In this document: in pieces, positions 1-11,100 of the stretch
Layout: each line of letters opens with the position of its first letter
Numbering within the stretch: position 1 is the first letter of the stretch
The notes under the pieces: model-generated
Seen by the model: the letters and a program-made list of their open reading frames with translations, nothing else
Databases searched by the model: none
Told to the model about the DNA's origin: nothing
Assembly: GCF_001039355.2 (NCBI RefSeq)
Contig: NW_019776055.1
Coordinates: 1-62,000, forward strand
Direction of reading: 5' to 3'
Source of the DNA: Lingula anatina
Lineage: Eukaryota > Brachiopoda > Lingulata > Lingulida > Lingulidae
DNA length: 62,000 bases
Position numbers and translations under genes: made by a program

Positions 1-1042
1 GATGTACATGTATAATACTTCAGATCAGTCTACTTGCTCCCAGTGTGAAACAGATAAAAACAATATCTTTGTGATTCACCGAAACCCCTGAAGCATACCG
101 ACACTTTATCATAAAATAAACCAGAAGATAATTAAACAAATGTTAACACAGAATGAAATTACTCCTGTTTTTACACACACTCCCTTTTTAATGTGTAGGG
201 GGTGGTCGGCTCATGCCCCAGTTTAAATCCACTTTATCAAAATAACACGGTTCAGAGCTGGGCCTCTGAGGACGTGAGTTTTGACAGCGCCCCTTGCAGA
301 GTGGGGATGGGTTGAAGGTAGCTCCTATAGGGTATATGGCTTCTTGTCTAAGCAATCATTTTTTAATAATGAGAGAACATAGTAGTGGATAGAGATGTTG
401 GTGTCTCGCCTACGTGCTGTGAGATGGTTACGTAACCGTGTCCACAGAATTCCACTTAGGTACCCTAAAAAGGACATTCCAAGTCCCTAGCTATCTGTGT
501 ACCGAGGACAATACATGTAACCCTGAAAAGGACATTTAGTGTTTAATACGATTGAGGTGTCTTGACTATAATGGTGGACTGAGGTAGACATGGCAATGCA
601 GTCCGCCTGTCGGGGGAAAGGGAAGGGCTGCACCCCTCACGGGCTATGAACAGCAGATATTAATGAAACACAATCGACGTCACACCAACAGCAATGTGCT
701 CACCTGGCAAGTAAAGGGCGAGATTTCCTTATCAAAATGTTTCTTTTTACCTGCCTGACAAGAACATTTTTCAGGAAAATAAAATTAATGGAAAAGTCCA
801 TATTATTCTCCGGTCTCCAATATTGCATTAATATATTTTCACCATGCCAAAATATATAATGTTTACGAACGAATAAGTTTTCGGCATGAAATGCAAACTT
901 CTACTATCATCTTGGCCTATTTTGTTCAGTTTTAGTTGAATACAGCAACCTCTGAATCTTAAGGTGCCACGACTAGACCAGTAGTTATATATACTGGCTT
1001 GATACTGTTTTTTATAACGCTATTCTATTTCTTTGACAGATG

Positions 1043-1083
<41 letters not shown>

Positions 1084-1754
1084 TAAAGAAATGATTTTAC
1101 ACAATTATCACGTTTAATGGGGTGTGGGGAAGGGGGGGGGGGGGCAGGGGAAGTTGGACACTGTGCCGCATTTTCTACTGTAACCCGGATATTGATTTCT
1201 GGGCATCATTCAAGAGTAGCGTATTCTGTAACACCTTAGACCGAGGTGAATTGTCTTTTGCACAATCGCTAAGATCAAGCGAGGAGCCAGATTGTCAGAA
1301 GTCGCGTTCACGTGGCAAATAGGTATTTCAGTTTCAGAAAGACTTCTCTCATGACTGTATTATCTAGATTAAAACCGATGCTTATAGCAATCTCGTGCTT
1401 TATTCAACTGCGAGGCCAACGGGAATCGTGTGAAAGAAATTCAAGTGTAAGACTACGTGTAACTGATTCACACGCCCCAGAGGCTAGGATAGTGCCGAGT
1501 AAGGTCGACTTATCTCCCATGCGAACACGTCTCGAGTGGCTCAACGGCACAACACACATTTCGTGTATCACTGTAGTGTTTGATAATTTAAATAATAGCT
1601 CCTTTGCGCCCCAGTAAATCACTATAAACCCCTTTAAAAGTATTGCAGATGCGTCTTACAAGCCAGGCCTCTGCAGTATACAGCAGGGTATCAATTTCAG
1701 CGTCCCATCTTTTTACCTGACCAGGCACATTTGCCTCCCAAACGATTTTCTCAG
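1..1754. other. Non-coding upstream region of the SLC10-like gene
   Basis: No supportable gene was seen. It holds a (GA)n microsatellite near 1047-1081 and a G-run near 1131-1144. Short open frames on both strands lack splice context or protein-like composition. The right end (about 1741-1754) is a pyrimidine-rich tract ending in TCAG. It reads as the 3' end of a 5'-UTR intron of the downstream gene, so the promoter and first non-coding exon probably lie in this stretch or further left. Confidence 0.5.
1047..1081. repeat. (GA)n microsatellite
   Basis: About 17 uninterrupted AG dinucleotides, directly visible. Confidence 0.95.
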
Positions 1755-1769
1755 GGACATACGTCGAAG

Positions 1770-2543
1770 ATGCATGCGTGTGCTCTAGGGTGTGTCGTAT
1801 GTCTTCTGTTAGTGACCGCGTTAACGGCGTTAGAAATGGAGAATATCCTGGACAGTGGTCATCGCGATCCAGACACCTTGTCTGCTAACTCAGTGGACGG
1901 AAACATAAGTGTCCAATTCAATTTCATCCCTTCAAAGTCAGTCACAGTATATATGGACTATGACTCGGTGGTCGAATTCAATTTCACTGTGCCTACTGAA
2001 TACAATGATGGTGCGTCAGGCGACGTGGCATGGACACTGCATGTCCACTCCAGCGATGACCGTGTATTTCAAGTGTTAACAGGACACACGGTTGTCCTTA
2101 ACATGGGACCTGGCGTTGACCGTGCACCGGATAGAATAGAGTACAGCCACGTCAACACCAGCAACAAGGGCGATGAAACTCTGAGCGTGATGGGAACGTC
2201 ACAGCCAAGGGACGGATCAAACGTTTCGGTCTCGGCCGCCAACGTTACTCTACGCGCTGTTCTGATTGGAAGAGCCAGTCTGAGATTTTTTGTCTTTCGG
2301 AATTCCTCTGAGCCCTCCGGCAGGGAGGATCAGCCGAAATTCCTGCCGGTGGACTACGGCGTGGTGGTCATTAGGAAGCCGAGGTGGCTAGATACAGCGT
2401 TCACCGTCGTGGTGACAGCGTTCGTGCTCTTCAGCACGATGGGGATGGGGTGCAAGGCGGACTTGGAAGTTGTTAAGGAAGTGTTAAAGAAACCTATAGG
2501 GCCCGTGACCGGGTTTGGGTGCCAATATGTTCTTATGCCGCTG
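1770..2543 (+). CDS. SLC10-like gene, coding exon 1 (signal peptide, ectodomain, first membrane segments)
   Basis: The frame is open from 1770. The exon ends at CCGCTG|GTTAGT (GT at 2544-2545), and the unspliced frame stops a few codons later. It encodes the signal peptide, a beta-rich-looking ectodomain with N-glycosylation sequons (NIS, NFT, NTS, NVS, NVT, NSS), a first hydrophobic helix after PRWLDTAF, and the [11 protein letters not shown] segment that leads into the conserved core. A 5'-UTR part (1755-1769) probably belongs to the same exon. Confidence 0.85.
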
Positions 2544-5047
2544 GTTAGTTAGAGACCATTACCACAGATATTTAGATCGATCTACCTCCCTGGGGAGTCT
2601 CACTAGATTGCTGTCGGCTTAACCGGCTTAAATGTCTGTCCCGCCTACTAAAAGCTGTAAGGGGGTTATTAACTTTTGTGCGCGCTCGGCTCCCGGAAGC
2701 TGACAGCAATTTAGCGTGAACTCCCAGGGAGTTAGGTCAATCCAGATGGATCGATCTAAATCTGTGTGAACCCAGTTTCAGTTTAGCAAAATATTTTTTT
2801 TAAAGTTCTCCTGTTAATTATAGTATGTTTGCCTTCAATTTATCTTTGATTTTCATGTTAAGAATAGCAAAACTGAATTTTTGATAAAGAAGGGAGGGGG
2901 ATTTCTCAACATTTTTATTTTGTTTGAGGAGCACACGATAAGCATTTGTGTGTGTGTGTGTGTGCGCGTATGCTTATTTGTTTATGTGTACGTACATGTA
3001 TCATTATGTGTGTGTGTGCGTGTGTGTGTGTGTGTGTGTGTGAGTGTGTGTGAGCACGTGTGTGCATATGTGTGTGTTTATATGCTGGTAAACCTAAGTT
3101 ACTTAGCGCTGTCCAATTTAATGAAGGTCAGATTTTTATAATTCATATATCTTTATGAACAACCTTAATCAAAGCGTCCTATTTATATGGTACCACTAGC
3201 ATCGACATCGAAGTCAACGGTCGTGTTTAATAAGTTAAGTTTTGAAGACCTCTGCGTGAAGAATTTTACAGACATTTACCCACCATAAGCAAAATAATGC
3301 TTTCACGTGAATCTGATATACAAAATTCAATGTTGACGGAAATCAAAGTTTGATGGACAATAGAACTTGAGCAATGAAGAAAGAAGAGCTGACAATGGCC
3401 ATCGTTCCGCTGAAGATTGTAGGGTATCTCGACCTGTAAGCGAAGTAAAGAATAGAAATAACGCCCCGCCAGTTTTGAAAAGAAAGTTCAGAAGTTACAT
3501 GTCCCACATATACTAAAAACAAGTTTTTGTGATTACCTAGCAATGTATGACTAAACCATGCAATCTTTACATCATATTACATTTACTGGTTGCAAATAGT
3601 GTTTTGAATCAATGAATAAGGTGGAACTGACACTGGACACGAAAAATATCGAGGCACTCCATATAGAATCACTCATATTTCATCAACTGACAGCATTTGG
3701 TTTTACACCTTATTATATGACATTTATTTGTCTACTTTGATAATGCTTTGGGAAGGATCAAAGCTTCACTGAAACATCCTGATACCCGAACTTCTCGCTT
3801 GAAAACCGATGACCATTTCCCACTTCTCATTTCAGTAACCAATCCCACCGTGAAAACTGTATAGAAACTATTAAAACTATTAAATTTCAGAATTTATATT
3901 TCGGTCAGATCGACCATTGAGTATCAATGTGTGTGAGTTTTTGCCTCTGCGTACGTGTATGCGAGGTCTAATTTGAAAAAGGTCAAATCTTCCAATTCCG
4001 ACCTCGCTAAGGCCCCTATTTCACACAGACCACGAATCCCACGAATCGCCAGGAATTGACAAATTTCAGGATTCGTGAGGATTCGTGAGATTTTGCCAAT
4101 TTTCTGGTATAATTCGATACGCTCACGATTCAGTTACGATACAGGTACGATAGTGTTAGGAATATTCGTGGGATTCGGCTGGAATCGTAAGATTTTGCCA
4201 ATTTTCTGGTCTAATTCGACACGCTCTACGATTCAGTTACGATACAGGTGCGATAGTGTTACGAATATTCGGCGGATTCAGCTGGAACCGCACGAATATT
4301 GTCCAGAAATTCACTACGATTTTTTAGAATCGGGAGTTTGTGGCCAAAACTTTGAACAGCTCAAATTTTTTGCCACGAATTCCTGAGTGATCAAGAATTG
4401 CAAGAACTGACTACGATTATATACGAATCTGTTAAGAACTTCACGAACTGATTACGATTCAACCACGAATCCTGAAAATTTCAATTTCTGGCGATTCGTG
4501 GGATTCGTGGTCTGTGTGAAATAGGGGCATCAAAGTTTTTGCCACCAATTCCTGTTGGTCAAGAAGTGCAAAAACTGACTACGAATATATACGAATCTGT
4601 TAAGAACTTCACGAACTGATTACGATTCAACCACGAATCGTGAAATTTGTCATTTCATGGCCATTCGTGGGATTCGTGTTCTGTGTGAAATACGGGCATA
4701 ATTGGAGCCTCGGTGGTTGCATGATCTGACAATTGAGTATTTACAACTAATTTACTTCATATGTTTTAACCGTGTCATGTGTCAGTAATACAACAAAAAT
4801 CGTTGCCTTCACCAGTTGAAAATAACAACGTGGAAGATAATTCAAATGACCCTTTTGTTTTATTTAGCTTGCATATGCCATCGCCAAGATAGTCCAGTTT
4901 GACACGGCGATGGCGCTGGGGTTCTTCTGCGGTGGGTGTTGCCCTGGGGGCGGAGCTAGCAACATATACAGCTTCCTATTGGATGGCGATTTGACACTGA
5001 GCATTACTATGACACTCATCAGCACGATAGCCGCTCTAGGTAAGCAT

Positions 5048-5121
<74 letters not shown>

Positions 5122-6115
5122 AAACGGGTCCGCAGCGAATAAAAGAAAGAAGAAGAAGAAAAAAACTCTTTCAGTGGGACCTAAACCACATCCCGCGAAC
5201 GACCTTATTAATAATATATTGTGAGAGGAAATTCCATTCAAGGCAAATGATATACTAAAATAACCAATTTCTTATCAAATAACCGCCAGTCTAATGGGTG
5301 CCGTTTTGATTTCTCTTGAAACTTCATACCTGTACATCTAAAGACTGATGCATCTACCTATTCTTTGAAGCAAATAACACCTGCACAGATATATTGCATA
5401 CTCTAAATTTGCCTTGTTGTTTAAATACTTTTGATTTTTTGACATGCGCATGTTTGAACTGTTACTTTCAGCCATGATCCCTTTCTGGATGTTCACCCTC
5501 GGTCAAACCTTACTCCATGGACACGAGGTCACGATTCCATTCGTGAATATAGTCCAGGCTCTGGCTTATATTATCATACCAGTGGTCATCGGGATGGCTA
5601 TCAAGTACAAAAGTGACAGAGCCGCCAAAATCATCTTGAAAGTCATCAAACCATTTTCAGTCATTTGCATCATCTTCCTCTTCACAGCCGGCATCTATGC
5701 CAATCTCTACATGTTCAAGCTTTTCTCCAACAAAGTTATCATTGCGGGATGCCTGCTGCCGTATGCCGGGTTCATTGCGGGAGGCCTGGTAACCTTGGCA
5801 ACGCGGCAGTCATGGGAACGCATCAAAACTGTCGCTATAGAAACTGGTATTCAAAATGTCGGCGTCGCTGTGGTGTTGCTTCGTTTTTCATTGCCGTCGC
5901 CGGAAGGGGATATTGCTTGCATTGCACCCATCGGGGCTGCCATTTTTACCCCTCTACCTTTGATGCTATGGGTGATCGGGTATTTGATATATAAGAAGTG
6001 TATTCGCAAACCGGAGAAGGGAGCTGACGAAAAGGAAAAAGAAGCTCTGAATAAAACTGCACCGCCAGATGAGGACTCGAAAGAGGTGGTGGATTCTCAA
6101 ATCTCTACTGTCTGA
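1770..6115 (+). CDS. SLC10 (sodium/bile-acid cotransporter) family protein with P3-like N-terminal ectodomain; three coding exons
   Basis: Spliced CDS join(1770-2543, 4868-5039, 5472-6115), 529 residues by my count. The start at 1770 is preferred over the in-frame ATG at 1731: a pyrimidine-rich TTTTCTCAG acceptor sits at 1746-1754, and the residues after 1770 form a hydrophobic signal peptide ([18 protein letters not shown]). A roughly 180-residue ectodomain with several N-x-S/T sites follows, then the membrane core. The core holds the two hallmark stretches of SLC10/BASS transporters: [10 protein letters not shown], followed by an ST-rich helix (exon 2), and [11 protein letters not shown] (exon 3), which correspond to the sodium-site helices of the family. 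The hydrophilic tail is rich in K and E. Family knowledge: Na+-coupled uptake of bile acids or steroid sulfates; the P3/SLC10A3 and SLC10A5 branch is largely orphan. The substrate here is unknown. The neighbouring gene converges on it. Confidence 0.88.
2563..2766. mobile_element. MITE-like inverted-repeat element in SLC10 intron 1
   Basis: The left end CACAGATATTTAGATCGATC is mirrored at the right by GATCGATCTAAATCTGTG. Further paired blocks lie inside: CTCCCTGGGGAGT against ACTCCCAGGGAGT, and AGATTGCTGTC against GACAGCAATTTA. The element is about 204 bp with no coding capacity. It begins about 20 bp after the splice donor at 2544. No clear target-site duplication was seen, so the superfamily is unassigned. 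Confidence 0.7.
2946..3080. repeat. (TG)n-rich tract in SLC10 intron 1
   Basis: Interrupted GT dinucleotide repeats, best between about 3007 and 3052. Open frames here are low-complexity translations and are not genes. Confidence 0.9.
4012..4528. mobile_element. Non-autonomous inverted-repeat DNA element in SLC10 intron 1
   Basis: The termini are inverted copies: GCCCCTATTTCACACAGACC at the left and GGTCTGTGTGAAATAGGGGC at the right. Pairing continues for about 55 bp into 'cacgaatcccacgaatcgcc'. The interior contains a roughly 100-bp tandem duplication (about 4084-4180 and 4192-4290) built on 'ttgccaattttctggt..aattcga'. There is no transposase frame. The whole element is rich in CGAAT/ATTCG words. 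No unambiguous target-site duplication was seen. Confidence 0.75.
4533..4697. repeat. Tandem duplicate of the right end of the 4012-4528 element
   Basis: This is a diverged copy of 4363-4528: the shared words 'acgaatctgttaagaact' and 'gattcaaccacgaatc' and the same terminal 'gtgtgaaata.gggc' appear in the same order. The element therefore has two right ends in tandem. Confidence 0.75.
4868..5039 (+). CDS. SLC10-like gene, coding exon 2
   Basis: The acceptor TTTTATTTAG ends at 4867 and the donor CTAG|GTAAGC starts at 5040. The exon is 172 nt, starts in phase 0 and leaves one base over. It encodes the helix pair with [10 protein letters not shown] and [13 protein letters not shown], the first sodium-binding signature of the SLC10 family. 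Read-through frames beyond 5040 run into the intronic (TA)n tract and are spurious. Confidence 0.87.
5052..5118. repeat. (TA)n microsatellite in SLC10 intron 2
   Basis: More than 30 uninterrupted TA dinucleotides starting about 12 bp after the splice donor. Length polymorphism is likely. Confidence 0.97.
5472..6115 (+). CDS. SLC10-like gene, coding exon 3 (C-terminal transporter core and tail)
   Basis: The acceptor TTACTTTCAG ends at 5471, and the first two bases complete an Ala codon begun in exon 2. It encodes the remaining membrane helices, including [11 protein letters not shown] with the E and Q expected at the second sodium site, and ends in a hydrophilic Lys/Glu-rich tail with stop TGA at 6113-6115. 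The join reads ..[16 protein letters not shown].., matching the usual helix 4-5 order in this family. Confidence 0.88.
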
Positions 6116-7854
6116 TGGGAGTCGATTCCATTGACTTTTTTCTTATTTCAATCGGTTTAACACTTGATATCGCACATTCCGGTATATCGAATATAAGGCC
6201 AGTGATTTAATACCCCAGTGTATTGTAAAAATTGAAATTAGGGACACAGAGCTATATATTTCTTCATTGTACGTGATAATATATGCTTTGTGCTGTAAGA
6301 TGAAAATTGAAAATAATCAATATAATACAATGATATGGGTTCATAAACGTCGTACGTAACCGTGCCTAGTAGGCCTACATGTACTACGGGTATATAAAGG
6401 CCACACCGAACATTACTTTGATAAAAGTATTAGAAGCACAAGCACATTGCATTTTTATATTATTTTTCATGCATTCGATATATTTTTCATCCCAAATGTT
6501 TTTGTTAATAGTATATTTTTTTTGCTGAAGATAGATGTCAATATTTTTTCTATGTACACAAAATATACATGTACATGTATATTTTTAATACAATCATGGT
6601 TATCATTGCAAGTTCTCTTCTCTTTACCCCATTTTAAAAAGACTGGACATATTATGAGAAAAACATTCTGATATCATGAATATGCTGAAAGGAAATCTTT
6701 TTTGTATCTGATACAAATTAGTCAAAAAACGTTCAACGCTATTAAAGATATAACTGACGGTGGCGTAGAACGGAAGTTGAAAATGGGTACATGCGTGATA
6801 GTGACTTCCCACACGCAAGACACCAGGTGATTTTCCAAGTCTCTATTCTCATTAACATTTCGTGCGTTTTTTATATAATATGTACAAAAAATATTTTTTC
6901 AATTTTTTAGAAAATTGTTTCAATACCATTCGGTCAATGACTTTTATGTATTAAAAAACGTAAATTACATTCTCCATGTACTGGTACATATATCTTCTAT
7001 TCATAAAATAAATTATTTTGAATAACTAAACCATACATATGTTTTTGGTTTTTGGTCTGTTGAGCATTTTTTCACATTGAAGGAGCAGATATGAACACAA
7101 ATTCTAACAAGGCAGTGAGTAATGGCATAATGGAGTCGAGGAGCATGTTTCATCCTGCAACACATTTGTGATTTAAATTATATCTTTGGTTTCCTATTTA
7201 GCGGTTGTGACGTTAGATGACGTCTATTTTCTGCTTGATTTAATCCTTATGTAAGCAAGCCACAAATGGCACATTCGTTCATTCATTCATCTCAGCCTGT
7301 CACGCCACTGTTAGCAGGTGGCCTCCACAGACTTCGTCACGCTTGACGATTTAGTGCCGCATGCGTCCATGCACTGCGGCCTGCTCAGTGTCATCTATTT
7401 ATCTTTTCTTTGGTCTTTTTCGATCTCTTGGTGTTTCTCTGGCCCACTTTCTGGTGTTCATTCTCGCAAGACATATATATTGCCCATCGATCTTTTGCAG
7501 TTCCTGCTATGCTTATAACATACGTTTATATAATATCAGATGTTTTTAATATAATATATTTAAATATCAAGGAACAGTGATTTAAAGGTATAAGTAGTAG
7601 AAATGTATGTAAAGACTATAATGAAGAAAATATAGCACCTATAAACATCAGTCTTAAAAATCACAAGGTTTAGTCTGGTGCGCTTGAACAGCAGCGTTGT
7701 CGTAAATACTCGTCAATCTCCGTATAACTTCGCCAATCCCGAATATAACACGCTATTTAAATTCCGAAAAATGAAAATCCAAGCCGAGTGCAAGTGATTC
7801 TAACATGCTTGCAAAATATCAGAGTGTGTGAGAAGAAATCCGAAGAAGTACGAG
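6116..7854. other. Convergent intergenic region between the two transporter genes
   Basis: It contains the 3'-UTRs of both genes and no supportable coding sequence. It is AT-rich with scattered TACATGTA words. A TATATAAAG word sits at 6391-6399, but with no open frame downstream I do not call it a promoter. No polyadenylation site could be fixed confidently for either gene. Confidence 0.5.
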
Positions 7855-8129
7855 CTATTCCGTACGTTCACTGTCGTCCGTCGGAGCCGTTGTACCTGGC
7901 TCTCCCGATGGGTTCTCCCCTCCAGGTGCATTCTCCGTTCCCGTAGCATTCCTCCCATCGTCGTCCTCCTTAACATCCTGCACGGGCTGCGTCTCTAAGG
8001 CGTTTACCATGCCTTTAACCTGGTCGTCTGCTGTCGCATCTCCGGAGTAGCGGATAATTTGTGTGTAGGAAGACAGTGCCCGGTTTTCAGCACTGTGACG
8101 TATGCCATAGGTGAAGTAAATGATCAAAC
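7855..8129 (-). CDS. SLC7A-like gene, coding exon 3 (last helix end and cytoplasmic tail)
   Basis: The acceptor TTTTTCCCTTAG lies just above 8129. The first two bases complete a Gly codon and lead into [12 protein letters not shown], the conserved end of the last CAT helix. A hydrophilic tail of about 80 residues, rich in D, E, G, T and P and probably disordered, follows and ends at TAG (7857-7855). Confidence 0.88.
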
Positions 8130-11100
8130 CTAAGGGAAAAATTATATATTTATGTATTAAATTTCAGGAGTTAAGGGAATAAGTATCAGAAGGCGCGCCC
8201 AACATCCTGCTTCTCATCATTATCAACATTAAAGATGGTTAAGAGCATCAGTTGCTGACTATATGTTATAGACATTAGAATCACACCTGACAGTAACATT
8301 TTCTTAATTTTTAGAGGTGTTGCAGCCTATTGACGTAAAATCTGTTAGCGGGGACATCGAACACAATACGTCACAATCGCGATGTCTCACCTACTGCAAT
8401 CCACACAGCCAGCCTAATCCAGGTAAGATAGGAGAGTTTCAGCATCATTGCAATGTTAACAAACATACTGGCAGCAGGTAACAGGGGAACAAGCGGGATC
8501 TGGAAACAAAGATTACCATATGTAAAATTGTTTCATTAGATGTCAGATTTTAGAACTTACAATGTTCATTTTATGATAGATTTAAACTTTATTTAACTCA
8601 TTGGACAATACTAAATTTTAGACTATAAATACAATTACAACAAACAAAGGTTTTGAACTTCATCTGGATACGAAGGAAACATTACAATATGGGTGAGAAC
8701 TTCAAATTAATTTTCATTAGAGATGAGTTTATGACAAATAGATTATAGAAAAAAAGATAATTAAATCTTTAAAAATAACAACAACAACAACAACAACAAC
8801 AATAATAATAATGAAAATAATGCAATATTAAAGTGGCATATAAATACAATATCAGCGTCATGGTTTTTCCACATTTTTAATATTTACACATAATTTGACA
8901 GCTATAATACCTGTCAGTTACAACCCGACATTTTGAATTTTCTGTCAGAGAATAAGTGCACTTTGCTATAAAAGAAATAAAGGAAAGGAATTTTGGAAAA
9001 CAAAACACTTTGATATGATATCTATAGGCGGCCATTGTCTGTTTCCATAACGACGTTCTCGTCAATGTAAAAGCAATATAACCTTAAACGTTATCAGCGG
9101 TTTCGCATGGCAGCTCGTTAAGATTACTTTACAGCCTCTACATTAATATCGCATAGGATGTAATTTCATTTAAGTGTTTGTCTGCTCTGAGATATTAGTT
9201 TTCGTTAGGACTTGGCTGGCAAGGGTGAGTGCATTTGGCTGACGAACCCATATCACTTCAAATGTCATTTGAAAGTGCTAAAGACGTCAGAGTTTACTCT
9301 TCAATCATTTGTGAAATATCCAGCCCTTTTTGTTTCATCATCATTAGCTAACGCATTCTCATCATTGTACAATATTAATAGGATAATCTAAATAAAGATT
9401 TAAATAACCACGTTTTATAAGAAAAGTGTACTTGATAATGAAAATCTTATTTGATGTTTGGTAATTTTTATAGAAAAGCAGAGACTGATCATGTGATAGG
9501 TGGAACAGAGAGTGATGGTCGTTTTTGTGAGCAGATTTACATGTACGTTTTTCGTAGGATGTTGGGCTGACTTTTGTTGCAGCCACAATAGGTACATGAT
9601 TCTACTTGTAGATACTTTACTAGATCATTGACGGGGCAGAATTAACCATTTCAGAATCACAATAAAGCGACCCTCTTCAGGCAAAATATCGATCGCAAAA
9701 TTGTGTTGGCATTTCCTCAATGTTAGAGCTGTATTTGGATGGAGATGATGGTTATTTGGGCTTTGGTAAGTACATCTATCCCGGTGAATAAAAAATCTTG
9801 TGTTTAAGTTTACCTTAAATTGCTCTGGATTTTTTTTCTATCTAAAATGGATTTGAAAATCAGCACAGTTTTTTAAATGTATTTTTTGATTAATTGACTG
9901 TAGTACAACAACGATAAGAACATATTTCAACACGAGATATCATCACTAAATCAATCTGCACTTACCTGGAATGTCAAGAAAGCTGTGTTCTGCACATGCG
10001 CAGTTATCACAAAAAAGCACAAAACCACGCCCACAAGTAAGAGGATACAGAGTAACCACGCCCACCATTTGCCTTGACCCAGGTCTTCTGTGCAGTAAAT
10101 GAGTACACTACACCAGCCTGCCATCAACGCCGCCATTAGAATTGTAGCATTGGACGCTGCTTGCCCCGGTTCGCAATTGCGCAGAATCGGCAGGGTTCGG
10201 AAGTAGGCTTTTAACTTCCCGAAATCACCATAGGCACCGTTCTCCTTAATTGGTTGCCTAGCTCCTTCAGGCGTCTCCACCTCTTTAAGGTTGTCGTCCG
10301 TTGGGTCTGGTTTAAGAGCGAACTGGCATTTACTAAGCGGCTGATACCGGATGAATATAACGGCGGCGGCCACTATGGTGTACGCAAGCAGGGTTCCAAT
10401 AGAGAGGAACTCAACTAGAGTATCTATGCTAAAGAACAGAGCCAACAGGGCGGCCAGAAAACCAAACGCCATGATAGACAGCACTGGCGTTTGTGTCCTC
10501 TCATTAATGCGAGAAAAAGCTTCAAAGAACAAGCCGTCCGAACTTATCGCATAAACTGTCCTTGGAAGGGCGAAGAGGTCCACTAAAAGAGCAGTAAACA
10601 TGGCAATTATGGTACCTATGGACACGACGATTTTTGCCCATTTCAATCCACGGATATCAAAAGCAACTGGGAATGGTGCACTGGCGGAAAGCTCATCATA
10701 TGGGACAAGCAGAGTCAATGCCATCGTTGCAAACACGTATAGAACCGTGCAGACAACAACGGACAACATGGTGGCAATGGGAATAGATCTCCCAGGAGTA
10801 GCTGCCTCTTCACCGGCGATAGAGATCGCGTCGAATCCAATAAAGGCATAGAAACAAGCTGCAGCACCACCGAATACTCCACCCATGCCGTAAGGGAGGA
10901 ACCCGCCCTCTTCCCAAACCGTCGGGTCAGCGTAACAGAATCCCAGCACAGCGACGAAGACGATGACGACCACATTTACGATTGTAAAAACGCTGTTGAC
11001 GACAACGGATTTCTTAGCACCAGTGCAAGCTACCAAACAGCTCACCAAAATTACCAAGAAAAACGAAACGAAATCGGGGTAGTCGCTCAACCACTCACCA

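Noticed and set aside
1731-1769. Upstream in-frame ATG of the SLC10-like gene
   Set aside because: It lies before a good splice acceptor (ending at 1754), and the signal peptide begins at the ATG at 1770, so it is probably intronic.
4910-5258. Open frames reading Ile-Tyr repeats
   Set aside because: They are read-through of the (TA)n tract in SLC10 intron 2. The true frame leaves at the donor at 5040.
6391-6399. TATATAAAG as a promoter between the convergent genes
   Set aside because: No open frame or transcript evidence downstream; the region is the shared 3' side of two genes and is AT-rich.
10351-10851. Plus-strand frames opposite the SLC7A-like exon
   Set aside because: They are shadows of the minus-strand transporter coding sequence.
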